NCBI RefSeq assembly: GCF_018343715.1
Contig: NZ_JAGYPL010000007.1
Coordinates: forward strand, 63,480 to 127,479
Direction: 5' to 3'
From: Bacillus sp. FJAT-49711
GTDB taxonomy: Bacteria; Bacillota; Bacilli; Bacillales; Bacillaceae_C
DNA: 64,000 nt
Shown: piece after piece, positions 8,186 through 16,519 of the stretch
Layout of the letters: every line of letters begins with the position of its first letter
Numbering within the stretch: position 1 is the first letter of the stretch
Program-made: the position numbers and the translations under genes
Notes under the pieces: generated by a model
Told to the model about the DNA's origin: nothing
Seen by the model: only the letters and a program-made list of their open reading frames with translations
Databases searched by the model: none

Positions 8186-10027
8186 ATGATAAAAATATTA
8201 CTTGATACAGATATCGGCGGCGATATCGATGATGCTATTTGCCTTGCATACTTATTGAAGGAGCCACAGTGCGATCTTCTCGGGATCACAACTGTTTGCG
8301 GGGAACCCGAAAAACGGGCTGCTGTGGCGGATGCAATTTGTAAGAGTGCAGGAAAAGATATTCCGATTGTCGCAGGCTTAGATACGACATTACAGCCTGT
8401 GCCTGTATATCCCACACCAGATGGGGCACGAGCATTGGAGTACTGGCCACACAAAGAATTTGAAAAAGCGGATGCACCAGCGTTTCTGTATCAAAAAATC
8501 AAGGAAAATCCACATGAAATTGTGTTGCTCGCAATTGGGAACATGACAAATGTGGCTACCCTATTCCGCACTTACCCTGATGCACCGAGTTTACTAAAAG
8601 GCCTATATGTGATGAATGGTTATTTCGGGACAGAACCTTTGCCAGAACCATATTATAACTGGAATTCATGGGCAGATCCGTTGGCTTCTAAGATTGTATT
8701 TGCCTCTAACGTTTCTACTCATAAGGCAATCCCTTTGGAAGTAACGGAAAAGCTTACTATTGAATCTGAAAGAGCTAGTACACTGTTTTCTAAGGACAGC
8801 GATTTAATGAAAGCGGTATTTGACTTTGGAAATGCATGGCTAGAAAGTGCCGGCAAACTGACACTGCATGATCCATTGGCGGCTGTTTCGATTTTCCACC
8901 CAGAAATCTGTGAATTTGAAAAAGGGTTTGTTCAGGTGGAAACGAGAGAAGAAAGCGATATGGGTGGAACGAAGTTTACGCCTGATTTCAATGGTAATGT
9001 GCTGGTTGCCAGAACTGTAAATCGAGAATCGTTTTACCGTATCTTATCCTCTACCCTGAATGACAATCCTTTCACGGAAACAAAAGCTAAGTTACCAAGA
9101 GTAGAGTTACCTCCTCTCGTCGTAAACCGGGCTAAAGTTTCCGGAGATGTAGGTGAAAAATGGCTTGCTGACTTGGACAATCTTATTTTAGAATTGGAAA
9201 ATAAGTGGAAAATATCAGTAGAGGAAACTCTCTATGGTGGCACTCATGCTTATGTTTCTAACGCAATCGGACATGATGGAAAGCAGTATGTACTGAAAAT
9301 TGATATGCCTGCAGGTAGGGAGCATGGCGAATTTCTTAATGGGATAAACGTTCTGAAAGCTGCTGATGGACAAGGTTACCCTATGCTAATCAATTATGAT
9401 ACTAAGAATTATGCCTGCTTGTTGGAACGCCTTGGAATGCCACTAAAAGAACTGAATTATTCAGTAGACCAGCAAATTGAGATTATATGCACAACGTTGG
9501 AAAAAACGTGGCGGGTTCCCATTAATAATGCGAAGTTTCCGAATGGAACTGATAGTATTGAATGGTTTCGGTCGTTTATTAGCGAGACTTGGGAAGAATT
9601 GCATCGTCCCTGTTCTGAAAAAGTGATAAAGCAGGCGTATAACTTTTTACGATTTAGAGAGAAACAAAATAATCCAAACGACCATGTCCTGATTCATGGA
9701 GATGCCCACAGCACCAATACTTTACAAAATTTATCGAAAACGAACAGCTTTAAGTTGGTCGATCCAGATGGTATCTTTTACGAAAAAGCCTATGATTTAG
9801 GGGTGCTTATGCGGGAATGGCCAGAGGAATATAAGGATGACCCTATCAATAGTGGGTTGGAACGGTGCGAATATCTCTATCAGTTAACAGGAGTGGATAA
9901 GCAATCAATTTGGCAATGGGGATTTTTACAAATGGTTTCTACAGCTTTTGTCCTAATTAAAATCGGGCAAGAAATAACAGGAAAAGAAATGTTAAAAATT
10001 GCAGAGATGTGGTGCCAAATGGGCTAG
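8186..10027 (+). CDS. Nucleoside hydrolase fused to an APH-type phosphotransferase
   Basis: A 613-residue protein with GGAGGT 9 bases before its ATG. Residues 1 to about 320 match inosine/uridine-preferring nucleoside hydrolases: the N-terminal calcium and ribose site is LLDTDIGGDIDDAI, followed by GITTVCGE and a later HDPLAAVSI. Residues from about 345 match the aminoglycoside/hydroxyurea phosphotransferase group (streptomycin 6-kinase type): CLLERLG, the catalytic loop IHGDAHSTNT near residue 503, and the metal-binding LVDPDGIFYEKAYDLG near 525. The two halves are in one frame with no stop. A plausible idea is cleavage of an N-glycosidic bond followed by phosphorylation of the released sugar, or inactivation of a nucleoside-like compound, but the substrate is not known. 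A terminator follows at 10069. Confidence 0.85.
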   Translation: MIKILLDTDIGGDIDDAICLAYLLKEPQCDLLGITTVCGEPEKRAAVADAICKSAGKDIPIVAGLDTTLQPVPVYPTPDGARALEYWPHKEFEKADAPAFLYQKIKENPHEIVLLAIGNMTNVATLFRTYPDAPSLLKGLYVMNGYFGTEPLPEPYYNWNSWADPLASKIVFASNVSTHKAIPLEVTEKLTIESERASTLFSKDSDLMKAVFDFGNAWLESAGKLTLHDPLAAVSIFHPEICEFEKGFVQVETREESDMGGTKFTPDFNGNVLVARTVNRESFYRILSSTLNDNPFTETKAKLPRVELPPLVVNRAKVSGDVGEKWLADLDNLILELENKWKISVEETLYGGTHAYVSNAIGHDGKQYVLKIDMPAGREHGEFLNGINVLKAADGQGYPMLINYDTKNYACLLERLGMPLKELNYSVDQQIEIICTTLEKTWRVPINNAKFPNGTDSIEWFRSFISETWEELHRPCSEKVIKQAYNFLRFREKQNNPNDHVLIHGDAHSTNTLQNLSKTNSFKLVDPDGIFYEKAYDLGVLMREWPEEYKDDPINSGLERCEYLYQLTGVDKQSIWQWGFLQMVSTAFVLIKIGQEITGKEMLKIAEMWCQMG

Positions 10028-10068
10028 TGATAAAAGGGTTTCTTTTAAGAAAAAAATAAAAGGAAGAA

Positions 10069-10113
10069 GTGTTAAGCTAGGAAAACCTAGTATTTAACAC
10101 CTCATCTTTTTTT
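10069..10113 (+). terminator. Rho-independent terminator after the hydrolase-kinase gene
   Basis: The arms at 10069-10081 and 10086-10100 (GTGTTAA and CTAGG pairing with CCTAG and TTAACAC) enclose a 4-base loop, and a T-run begins at 10107. It closes the single-gene unit that begins at 8186. Confidence 0.75.
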
Positions 10114-10120
10114 ATGCCCG

Positions 10121-10553
10121 TTAGCCATCTGGCCTCAAATAAAGTAATTCCCGTAGCTTTTGAAAAGCTGATAACATATTTTCCAATTCAACAGGTGATA
10201 AATTCGCATCATGCTTTTCAGAAACCTGTTGATTAAATGCCTCCATTTCTTTTTTATAAAGCACCCCTTTCTCGCCCAATTCGATTAAAAACGTTCGCTT
10301 ATCTTTTACATTTCTAATGATATAGCCTTCCCTATCTGTTTTGCTAACTGCTGACTGACAGCACTTTTCGTTATATCCATTTTTTCAGTCCAATTCTGAA
10401 GGAGAAAAGGACGGATACCGAATAACCAATGTTAATAATACATATTGTTGGTTATCTAATTTAAACTGCATATAGTTGCTTTCTTTTTTTTAGTAAAATC
10501 CATATGTCTTCAATTGTTTGATTAATATGCCCTGCTATATTTTTACTTTTCAT
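10121..10553 (-). pseudogene. MarR-family regulator, frameshifted
   Basis: The minus strand from an ATG at 10553 gives MKSKNIAGHINQTIEDIW, then parts of a MarR winged helix in different frames (SELTEKMDITKSAVSQQLAK, then EGYIIRNVKDKRTFLIELGEKG) and a helical tail ending at the TAA at 10123-10121. At least three frame changes are needed to join the parts, so the gene is inactive. Its start overlaps the last bases of the membrane gene at 10543, as expected for a two-gene operon. The palindrome at 10860-10878 is the likely former binding site. Confidence 0.7.
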
Positions 10554-10839
10554 ACTTTTTTCCCTCCCTTTTTCTCCTCCAATTTTTGGGATTCAAATAA
10601 CTTTTAAATTTGCTAGCTACTTCTTTCCCAACAAATAAAGCGCCTAACCAGAATAAGATCTCCGCTATTATGATACTGCCAGTAATGATACTCGCCTTTA
10701 CCTTAATGGGAAGTGGTGTAAATGGCGTGATCACTGGAATCAGATAAAGTGAAAGAGAGAAAACTAAAAGCCCTAATCCGAGCTTAAAAAGGAATGATCT
10801 TTTTTTCTTCTTTTCGTTAAAAACCATCTCTTTTTCCAA
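10543..10839 (-). CDS. Small two-span membrane protein (transporter-suffix type)
   Basis: The protein has 98 residues from a TTG start with AGGAG 8 bases upstream; the inner ATG has no such signal. Two membrane helices (about 17-37 and 49-70) are followed by the conserved-looking tail VGKEVASKFKSYLNPKNWRRK. This resembles the family named transporter suffix domain protein, whose function is unknown. It overlaps the start of the MarR pseudogene by 11 bases, so the pair formed an operon controlled by the upstream palindrome. It still looks intact even though the regulator is broken. Confidence 0.65.
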   Translation of the reverse strand: MEKEMVFNEKKKKRSFLFKLGLGLLVFSLSLYLIPVITPFTPLPIKVKASIITGSIIIAEILFWLGALFVGKEVASKFKSYLNPKNWRRKREGKKYEK

Positions 10840-10859
10840 TATTAAGTCTCCTAAATTGT

Positions 10860-10905
10860 TTTAGTTCACTTAACTAAACTATATAACAGCGAATGTTGAT
10901 TTCAA
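10860..10905 (-). promoter_or_regulatory. Promoter with a MarR-type palindrome
   Basis: On the minus strand TTGAAA (10905-10900) and TATAGT (10883-10878) are 16 bases apart. Immediately downstream lies a near-perfect palindrome, TTTAGTT-N5-AACTAAA (10860-10878), which touches the -10 box. The size and symmetry fit a MarR operator, and the gene pair it serves encodes a MarR protein. Confidence 0.6.
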
Positions 10906-10913
10906 GGGGTTCC

Positions 10914-10954
10914 TTAAAAACTCCTTCCCAAGCAAAATTGGGAAAGGAGTTTAA
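10914..10954 (-). terminator. Terminator after the sigma/anti-sigma operon
   Basis: A hairpin of about 12 bp (arms near 10918-10929 and 10936-10948, one bulged base) is followed on the minus strand by five T. It lies about 70 bases beyond the stop of the gene at 11025. Confidence 0.65.
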
Positions 10955-11024
10955 ACATCGATATATATTTTATTAGGGTCATGCTTAATCCGACATGGTT
11001 CTATTAAAGAGACATATTTCAATA

Positions 11025-11774
11025 TTATTTAACATCTACTACGATAGTATCAATGTATTCATCGCCAATATAAATAAGCAATGCCCATTTACCGGGTTCA
11101 TTAAATTTCATATTAGAAGGTAGTGTATAGTTTGGACCAACATGCGATGTTGTCCAAACATAATTGTCATCATGCATGAGTGCTGGTGATATTTTTAAAG
11201 ACTTTTCATTAATAGCAACAACTGATAAATCACCTCGTGGGATAGAATCCCAGAAGTGCCACATATATTTATTAGGTACGCCGCTGGTGTAATGAGAGTC
11301 AATAAAACCAATTTTGTCTTGTATTCCCCTAATTGTGTATATATCATGGGGAAATGTCGAACTAACCGTCCAATCAATATTGTTAATTATATTTTGTCCG
11401 ATCGTTACAGGGGGGGCGCCTATACCTGTGTTAAATCCTTGTTCAACCTTTTTTTCAATCTTATTTAAGGGTCTTTTGGAAGCCTGTGACCCAAGTTTTT
11501 CAAAAGAATTCTGCACACCTAAAGGATTGGAAAGATTCATTATATTTAACTTCCCAGTTATCTGACCGATAAAAAGCAGAAAAAACATTGATACAACTGC
11601 AAGACTGGTAGTAAACATGATAAGTTTGTTCATTTTTGATCTTCTATCTATTTTATCTAATTCTCGATTTAATTTTCCAAGAACTACGTTTGCTCGTTTT
11701 TCACTATATTCCATTTTAAACACCAATTTTTGTAGTGAACGATCATAAATACTGGAATCACTTAGTTTCTTCAT
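11025..11774 (-). CDS. Putative anti-sigma factor with DUF4871-like extracellular domain
   Basis: A 249-residue protein: an inside segment of about 47 residues, one membrane span (about 48-72), then an outside domain. The outside part carries the pattern KYMWHFWDS, then VVAINEKS, VWTTSHVGPNY, LPSNMKF, GKWALLIYIG and IVVDVK, which resembles DUF4871 domains as I remember them. The start overlaps the end of the ECF sigma gene by 17 bases, so the two are translationally coupled. One-span proteins coupled to an ECF sigma gene are usually its membrane-bound inhibitor; the inside segment does not show a classical zinc-type anti-sigma motif, so this role is inferred from context. Confidence 0.65.
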   Translation of the reverse strand: MKKLSDSSIYDRSLQKLVFKMEYSEKRANVVLGKLNRELDKIDRRSKMNKLIMFTTSLAVVSMFFLLFIGQITGKLNIMNLSNPLGVQNSFEKLGSQASKRPLNKIEKKVEQGFNTGIGAPPVTIGQNIINNIDWTVSSTFPHDIYTIRGIQDKIGFIDSHYTSGVPNKYMWHFWDSIPRGDLSVVAINEKSLKISPALMHDDNYVWTTSHVGPNYTLPSNMKFNEPGKWALLIYIGDEYIDTIVVDVK

Positions 11775-12285
11775 TTATAAATCCCTCCTGCAATAGTTGC
11801 TTTTCAAGTGCTGGGATTGCACGAAAAAGAGTTTGCTTTACCTTACCTTTAGAGCAATTAAGGATTTTTGAAGTTTCACTGATTGAAAAACCCTTGATTT
11901 TTCGCAAAATAATAACTTCGCGATATGACTCTTTTAGATTATATAAAGCCTGGTAAAGTTCAATTGCGCTTTCTTTCATTTGAATAACCTCCTCCGGTAT
12001 AGGGGATGAGTCTTGTTTTGCATTTAGAATTCCTTGTAATAATCGAACCGGTTTCTTTTTCCTTAAATAATCAACGGTTACATTATGCGCAATACTAAAT
12101 AGCCATGTCTTTGCACTAGAATCTCGATTAAAAGTATGGTGGTACTTATATGCTTTTACGAAGGTTTCCTGCATCGGATCCTCTGCTTGGTGGAAATCCT
12201 TCACCATTAATAAAATATATTTGAAGATGGTTTGATGATATTGCGTGAACCATTCTTGCAGCTCATTTCTTTTATTGTTAGACAA
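11758..12285 (-). CDS. ECF-family RNA polymerase sigma factor
   Basis: The protein has 175 residues from a TTG start with GGGAG upstream. Region 2 is clear (FKYILLMVKDFHQAEDPMQETFVKAY, then TWLFSIAHNVTVDYLRKKKP for -10 recognition) and region 4 is clear (ALYNLKESYREVIILRKIKGFSISETSKILNCSKGKVKQTLFRA). The size and order are those of Bacillus SigX/SigW-like factors acting in cell-envelope stress. It is coupled to the membrane protein at 11025. A promoter of ECF type lies just upstream, which suggests the factor drives its own operon. Confidence 0.9.
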   Translation of the reverse strand: MSNNKRNELQEWFTQYHQTIFKYILLMVKDFHQAEDPMQETFVKAYKYHHTFNRDSSAKTWLFSIAHNVTVDYLRKKKPVRLLQGILNAKQDSSPIPEEVIQMKESAIELYQALYNLKESYREVIILRKIKGFSISETSKILNCSKGKVKQTLFRAIPALEKQLLQEGFINEETK

Positions 12286-12325
12286 GATTTAAACTCCCTT
12301 TCTTTGGAAATGGATTCTCTATATA

Positions 12326-12350
12326 GACGATTAAGCAGCTGAAAGGTTAT
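12326..12350 (-). promoter_or_regulatory. ECF-type autoregulatory promoter
   Basis: On the minus strand ATAAC (12350-12346) is followed 16 bases later by CGTC (12329-12326), about 40 bases before the sigma gene start. AAC at -35 and CGTC/CGAC at -10 with 16-17 bases between are the pattern known for SigX/SigW-type promoters. Confidence 0.6.
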
Positions 12351-12543
12351 GAAAATACTTTAATTTAATAAAAGTTGTCTAGATTTATATAACTATTAAG
12401 GGGAAATGGTTAATTAAAAGTGTGACCGTTAGAGCTTACCTATCGAGTTTTTGATTAAAAGGAATGATAACGGGGGTTAAATTCCAAAAAAATAATGATT
12501 ATAAATATAGAGAAGAGAGAGCGATGCTTCTTTATTTGAATTA
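12351..12543. other. AT-rich intergenic stretch, no gene seen
   Basis: This lies between the ECF promoter and the inverted repeat at 12544. I see no reading frame with a ribosome binding site, and no repeat. Confidence 0.4.
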
Positions 12544-12605
12544 ACGAATGACAGAAGAGCTCTGCTTTCTTGTATATCAGAACGTCTCTGTCATTCGTAT
12601 TTTTG
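12544..12605 (+). terminator. Perfect 12-bp inverted repeat with T-run
   Basis: ACGAATGACAGA at 12544-12555 pairs with 12587-12598 around a 31-base loop, followed by a short T-run on the plus strand. It lies just past the stop (12609) of the minus-strand membrane gene. Only the plus strand carries the T-run, so a terminator role for the minus-strand gene is doubtful; the long loop is also unusual. Confidence 0.4.
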
Positions 12606-12608
12606 GTA

Positions 12609-13148
12609 TCAAGTAAATTTATTGTCTACCCTGACTGTATCTTTTCCTTTTTTTATTATCGACTTTTTTTGCATTATAAAACTCAGATAAATTGTTAATG
12701 CAATGCAAAGAAAGAGTGTTAAATGGAATATTGTATGAATCGTATTCGGCACAATCCCATTCCTGACTGGCAAAAATGAATGAGTGTTGCCAAACATTTT
12801 TGTATATCTTCCTACTTTATCCGCTGCACCGATACCAAAGAAATAAGGAATCCACCAACTCAACATCGCTCCAATAAAAATACATGATTGATGTATAATC
12901 AACCAAAGTTGTGCCCATATCGGGTATTTTTTACCCATATAAGACAAGAGGATGACCATTATCACTAACATCTGTCCCGTATTTATTAAAGATGTAATAA
13001 TTAGCCTACCGATGGAAGTCTCTGCAGATACTGCGTGAACATCATTGAATGGATCCAGAGGAACCCAATCATGTAACAACATAAATAGAAATACGAAGAA
13101 CAAGCCTAACAGTAAAATTTTCTCAGACAGACGAATTTCTCTATTCAT
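12609..13148 (-). CDS. Four-span integral membrane protein, unknown function
   Basis: The protein has 179 residues from the ATG at 13148, which has GAGGAG 4-5 bases upstream; a GTG at 13160 is possible but lies before that signal. Four hydrophobic helices are visible (starting near ILLLGLFFVFLFML, ITSLINTGQMLVIMVILL, WLIIHQSCIFIGAMLSWW and TIFHLTLFLCIALTIYL), with a basic C-terminal tail. I do not recognise a named family. It starts 38 bases after the short-chain dehydrogenase stops and is on the same strand, so the two are probably one operon. Confidence 0.6.
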   Translation of the reverse strand: MNREIRLSEKILLLGLFFVFLFMLLHDWVPLDPFNDVHAVSAETSIGRLIITSLINTGQMLVIMVILLSYMGKKYPIWAQLWLIIHQSCIFIGAMLSWWIPYFFGIGAADKVGRYTKMFGNTHSFLPVRNGIVPNTIHTIFHLTLFLCIALTIYLSFIMQKKSIIKKGKDTVRVDNKFT

Positions 13149-13185
13149 TTTTCTCCTCACCTTCTCTTGTAATCTATTCTTTTCT

Positions 13186-14010
13186 TTAATTTTTCCTTGC
13201 CTGCCTGCTCACCTTACAAACCATTCTCATTAACGCATCGTGTGCCGGAGGAATCAAACTAAAAAAAATATCCATTGTTTTGCGCATTGGCATCGGACAA
13301 ATAATCACTTTATTTTTATGGACACCTAATATAGCTATTTTCGCCAACCGCTCCGGTGCCATTACTTTCTGTTTCTTTAATTGGTCGATGATCAACGATT
13401 TATCTATTTTTATTGCTTTTGATTTTTCAAAAATTGGAGTATCTACAAATGCGGGGCAAAGGGTACTTACTTTAATGCCAAATTCTTCTGCCTCATAATG
13501 AAGGGATGTCGTTAATCCAACTACAGCATGCTTTGTTGTGGAATAGACTGTGGATATAGGGGATGGACCAAGACCCGCTGCAGATGCCGTGTTGACTATA
13601 TGCCCAAAGCCTTGCTTTTTCATGATGTTATATCCAATTTGGGTGCCGTAGATGACTCCCCACAAATTAATATCGATCATTTCTTTCCAGTCCTGAATGT
13701 ACATATCATATAGTTCACCGTACATGGCAATGCCGGCATTATTAAAAAGGTAATCTAGTCGACCAAATTCCTCATATACCTCCGTTAGAATATTATTTAC
13801 TTTGTTGAAATCAGTTACGTCCAATAAGACAAACCTTGAATTTAGTTTTGATCTATTAAAAGAAGCTTCAACCAGCTTTCCTTCCTCTTTATCTATATCG
13901 GCAATAATGACAAATACGCCTTGTGAGATAAGCTCATTACAGAGAGCCTTCCCAATCCCAGATGCACCGCCAGTGACGATAGCCACTTTTTTAATTGCTT
14001 CCACAATCAT
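13186..14010 (-). CDS. Short-chain dehydrogenase/reductase (SDR family)
   Basis: A 274-residue classical SDR. The cofactor site is TGGASGIG (13-20), the Asp-containing strand end IIADID favours NAD(H), NNAG is at 90-93, and the catalytic Ser, Tyr and Lys are in NTASAAG (Ser143) and VYSTTK (Tyr156, Lys160). The C-terminus extends to a membrane-friendly segment (MDIFFSLIPPAHDALMRMV), as seen in SDRs that act on lipids or large hydrophobic substrates. The substrate is unknown. It is followed by the four-span membrane gene. Confidence 0.85.
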   Translation of the reverse strand: MIVEAIKKVAIVTGGASGIGKALCNELISQGVFVIIADIDKEEGKLVEASFNRSKLNSRFVLLDVTDFNKVNNILTEVYEEFGRLDYLFNNAGIAMYGELYDMYIQDWKEMIDINLWGVIYGTQIGYNIMKKQGFGHIVNTASAAGLGPSPISTVYSTTKHAVVGLTTSLHYEAEEFGIKVSTLCPAFVDTPIFEKSKAIKIDKSLIIDQLKKQKVMAPERLAKIAILGVHKNKVIICPMPMRKTMDIFFSLIPPAHDALMRMVCKVSRQARKN

Positions 14011-14052
14011 TATCCCCCTTGTATTTTTTAAAAGTAAGATCTATGATGGAGA

Positions 14053-14330
14053 TTATGGAATAGGAGGCCCACCGCTCCAGATATCAATTTTATTGCTGTC
14101 TATGTCATATACATAGAAGTTTTTACCACAATCATCATTGTCCACAATCCCAGTTATTGTCGCACCACTTATTTCCAATTCATCATACAGACGATGAAAA
14201 TCGTTTACCTCCAATGTTAATGAACTTTGCTCCGTTCCACTAATTTCCGTAAAATTTGCAGTGACCTTCTCACTATTATGATAAAACTAGCTTAACTGCA
14301 TCTTCTTCAGGATTCTTGCTTAACCTTAAC
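14053..14330 (-). pseudogene. VOC (glyoxalase-fold) protein remnant
   Basis: The minus strand encodes LSKNPEEDAVKLVLS, then two stops and a frame change, then SEKVTANFTEISGTEQSSLT and VDNDDCGKNFYVYDIDSNKIDIWSG to the TAA at 14055-14053. The last part has the strand order and the Asp-Pro-like turn typical of the second half of a vicinal-oxygen-chelate domain. The N-terminal half is missing. The gene is inactive. Confidence 0.6.
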
Positions 14331-14468
14331 TTTTAAATAATTGTCGGATTAGCTTTAATTATACTTGTTGCTTTGACGGCTCTAACAAACTTGTCATATA
14401 GTAGAATCCATTACACAATCGTCGTATTTAAGCAATTATTTACTAAGAAAAGTACGAGGAGAAAGCCT

Positions 14469-15368
14469 ATGAATGATTATGGTAAGACGATTAGAAAAAT
14501 TAGAGAAGAAAAAGGATATACATTGCAACAATTATCTGACGGAATTTTGTCTACTTCATTTTTGTCCAAGTTCGAACGTGGCAATTCAGATATTTCCGTA
14601 AGTTATTTTTTAAAAATTTTGGAAAAGCTTTCACTTTCTTACGATGAATTTCTATTTGTTCACAATGATTTTAACCTTGATAACTTCGAAACTTTTTTTG
14701 ATAAAGCAGAACAAGCTTATGTAAAACGTAATCTTTCCAAATTACAAACTTTAAAAGAAGTTCACATGGACAAATGGAGGACCACCAAAGTTGCTGCATA
14801 TCGTTGTAACACACTAGTATTAGACGTTTTAATAAATATTGTAAGAGATGAATTTGTTGAAGCCGAAAAAGAGGCAATTGAATTTTTATTTGATTATCTT
14901 TTTCAAGTAGAAGTTTGGGGGTATTATGAATTGCGGTTATATAACGCGACAATGTTCCTGATGCCACCAAAAATGGTTCTGACACTTTCTGAAACAGCCT
15001 ATAAAAAAAGCGTTTATTTGAGAAAGTTAGCTAAGGTAAATCAAATTATTATCTACATACTATCAAATACAATCACGTATTTATTGAGACACAATATATA
15101 TTTAAGAGAGTGCAAAGTCTTTCTGGGTTATCTAGATAATATTTCGATTCCAGAAAAAGATCTTCTTTCACGAAATCATCTTTTATACTTGCAAGGGTTA
15201 TACGAAATAAAAATCGGAAATAAAGAAAAAGGAATTGAAGTTGCTAATAAAGCTATTTCCATGTTTCGAGAACTGGGTTCAACAAGTCTCGTAACTGAAA
15301 GAGAAAATTTTTTACATATTCTTTTGAATGATACACCCCTGTTTTTCACATTGAACGATAAAGAATGA
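14469..15368 (+). CDS. Rgg/GadR/MutR-family transcriptional regulator
   Basis: The protein has 299 residues from the ATG at 14469, with GAGGAG 8 bases upstream. Residues 4-62 form an XRE-type HTH (GKTIRKIREEKGYTLQQLSDGILSTSFLSKFERG). The rest is an all-helical repeat domain (for example LLYLQGLYEIKIGNKEKGIEVANKAISMF), as in Rgg and related peptide-sensing regulators. In streptococci such proteins bind short hydrophobic peptides; no clear partner peptide gene is seen here. It is divergent from the VOC remnant and the SDR operon, which could be targets. Confidence 0.8.
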   Translation: MNDYGKTIRKIREEKGYTLQQLSDGILSTSFLSKFERGNSDISVSYFLKILEKLSLSYDEFLFVHNDFNLDNFETFFDKAEQAYVKRNLSKLQTLKEVHMDKWRTTKVAAYRCNTLVLDVLINIVRDEFVEAEKEAIEFLFDYLFQVEVWGYYELRLYNATMFLMPPKMVLTLSETAYKKSVYLRKLAKVNQIIIYILSNTITYLLRHNIYLRECKVFLGYLDNISIPEKDLLSRNHLLYLQGLYEIKIGNKEKGIEVANKAISMFRELGSTSLVTERENFLHILLNDTPLFFTLNDKE

Positions 15369-15499
15369 TAATAAACTGCCCACATCTACAAAGCCCATAA
15401 TTTACACTTTAAAATTAAATACAATGTTATTCGCAGTAATTAGAGAATAACAAATGTACATTTTCTAAAATTGAACTTATAACTACTTATTTTATCAAG

Positions 15500-16099
15500 A
15501 TAAGAACGTTCCAGCAGAACAGGTTCATTATGCGTTTGTCAGTGCACTTAACGGTATGCTCCTAATACAAGAAGCTAACAAATCATAAATAACAATAAAT
15601 TATTCTCAATTAAAGGAAGATGGTCTTTTACATATACAAAAGGCAGAGGAACTCAAGTTGCCGGCGAGGAAAAAATTTCGAAGTTTATAAGACAAAATCC
15701 CTATTTTCCCTTTATGGAACAAACCATTAAAGAAGCTTACGAATTAGGGCACAATGTCGAAAATATGTTGCTGTCCGGATTCGCCTATATGCAACTGTTC
15801 AGCCAACCGCTCAAACGTAACTACGTTATCTATTTATTGAATGCAAGGCAAATTCGTACATCTTTTACTTGGATGAAATCAGACGGATGACATCAGCAGA
15901 GATTGATACTATCGATATATCTTCGACACCGGAAGACTTTCTATTAGAGGCCATTCGTAACGCAGATGTGATTGTGACAAGAGCGGATTTTGAAGGGAAG
16001 ATAAAGAGGTTTGCCGACCCTGCTCAAAAAAACAGTCATCTCCGTTGGCTCCACAAATGACATATCGCTATTACTTAACATGTTAAGACCATATTGATA
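15500..16099 (+). pseudogene. GntR-family regulator, multiply frameshifted
   Basis: Parts in three frames join into one protein: YSQLKEDGLL, then GRGTQVAGEEKISKFIRQNP and PFMEQTIKEAYELG, then DEIRRMTSAEIDTIDISS and ADVIVTRADFEGKIKRFADP, then KTVISVGSTNDISLLLNM to a TGA at 16097. One break falls in the run of seven A at about 16027. The first part matches the GntR winged-helix end with its GRGT wing, and the last parts match an effector domain. The start of the HTH is only partly readable (about 15500-15600). Single-base errors in assembly are possible, but several breaks make true decay more likely. Confidence 0.6.
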
Positions 16100-16125
16100 T
16101 TTAGAGAGAATATAAAAAGGGAAAA

Positions 16126-16167
16126 GCCAGATATCTCAACATTGAATGGGATATCTGGCTTTTTTTC
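16126..16167 (+). terminator. Terminator after the GntR pseudogene
   Basis: Arms 16126-16135 (GCCAGATATC) and 16150-16159 pair perfectly with a 14-base loop, and seven T follow. It is in the right place and direction to end the GntR gene. Confidence 0.8.
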
Positions 16168-16353
16168 TCTATTTAAGAAGATTTTTTATTAGTGTTTTGT
16201 TCGTCCAAACAACGGGGGTGGGAATAGCGCTTTGATGAGTACGGATTTACGTTCAACCATATTACACAAATTATTTCTCTCAAGCTGCCAAAAGTAAAAT
16301 ACAGTACTAATGATTTCTTCTCTTAAAATTATATTCACTTACTTTTTTCAAAA
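16168..16353. other. Intergenic stretch, no gene seen
   Basis: This lies between two terminators that face each other. The only frame with protein-like content is a 22-codon minus-strand ATG frame without a ribosome binding site; I do not accept it. Confidence 0.4.
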
Positions 16354-16391
16354 CAAAAACAGGCTATCTTGTCAAATATGATATAGCCTGT
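16354..16391 (-). terminator. Terminator of the CcdA/TlpA/two-component operon
   Basis: Arms 16359-16367 and 16383-16391 (ACAGGCTAT with ATAGCCTGT) enclose a 15-base loop, with TTTTTGTTTT following on the minus strand. It lies about 130 bases after the stop of the sensor kinase. Confidence 0.75.
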
Positions 16392-16519
16392 AAACGTTGA
16401 TTCATCAATGTTTTTATTAAAATTAACGTTTTAAGAAATATACTTATTAATTTTAAGTATATCTAATCCATTGGTCGAGATACAGTCAATACATTCACTC
16501 CAAACATAATGTACAGGGG

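Noticed and set aside
14340-14468. Hydrophobic in-frame stretch before the Rgg gene as a short hydrophobic signal peptide
   Set aside because: It has no start codon with a ribosome binding site and no stop before the regulator; the clear regulator start is at 14469.
16160-16240. 22-codon minus-strand ATG frame as a small gene
   Set aside because: No ribosome binding site and no partner; it lies between two terminators.
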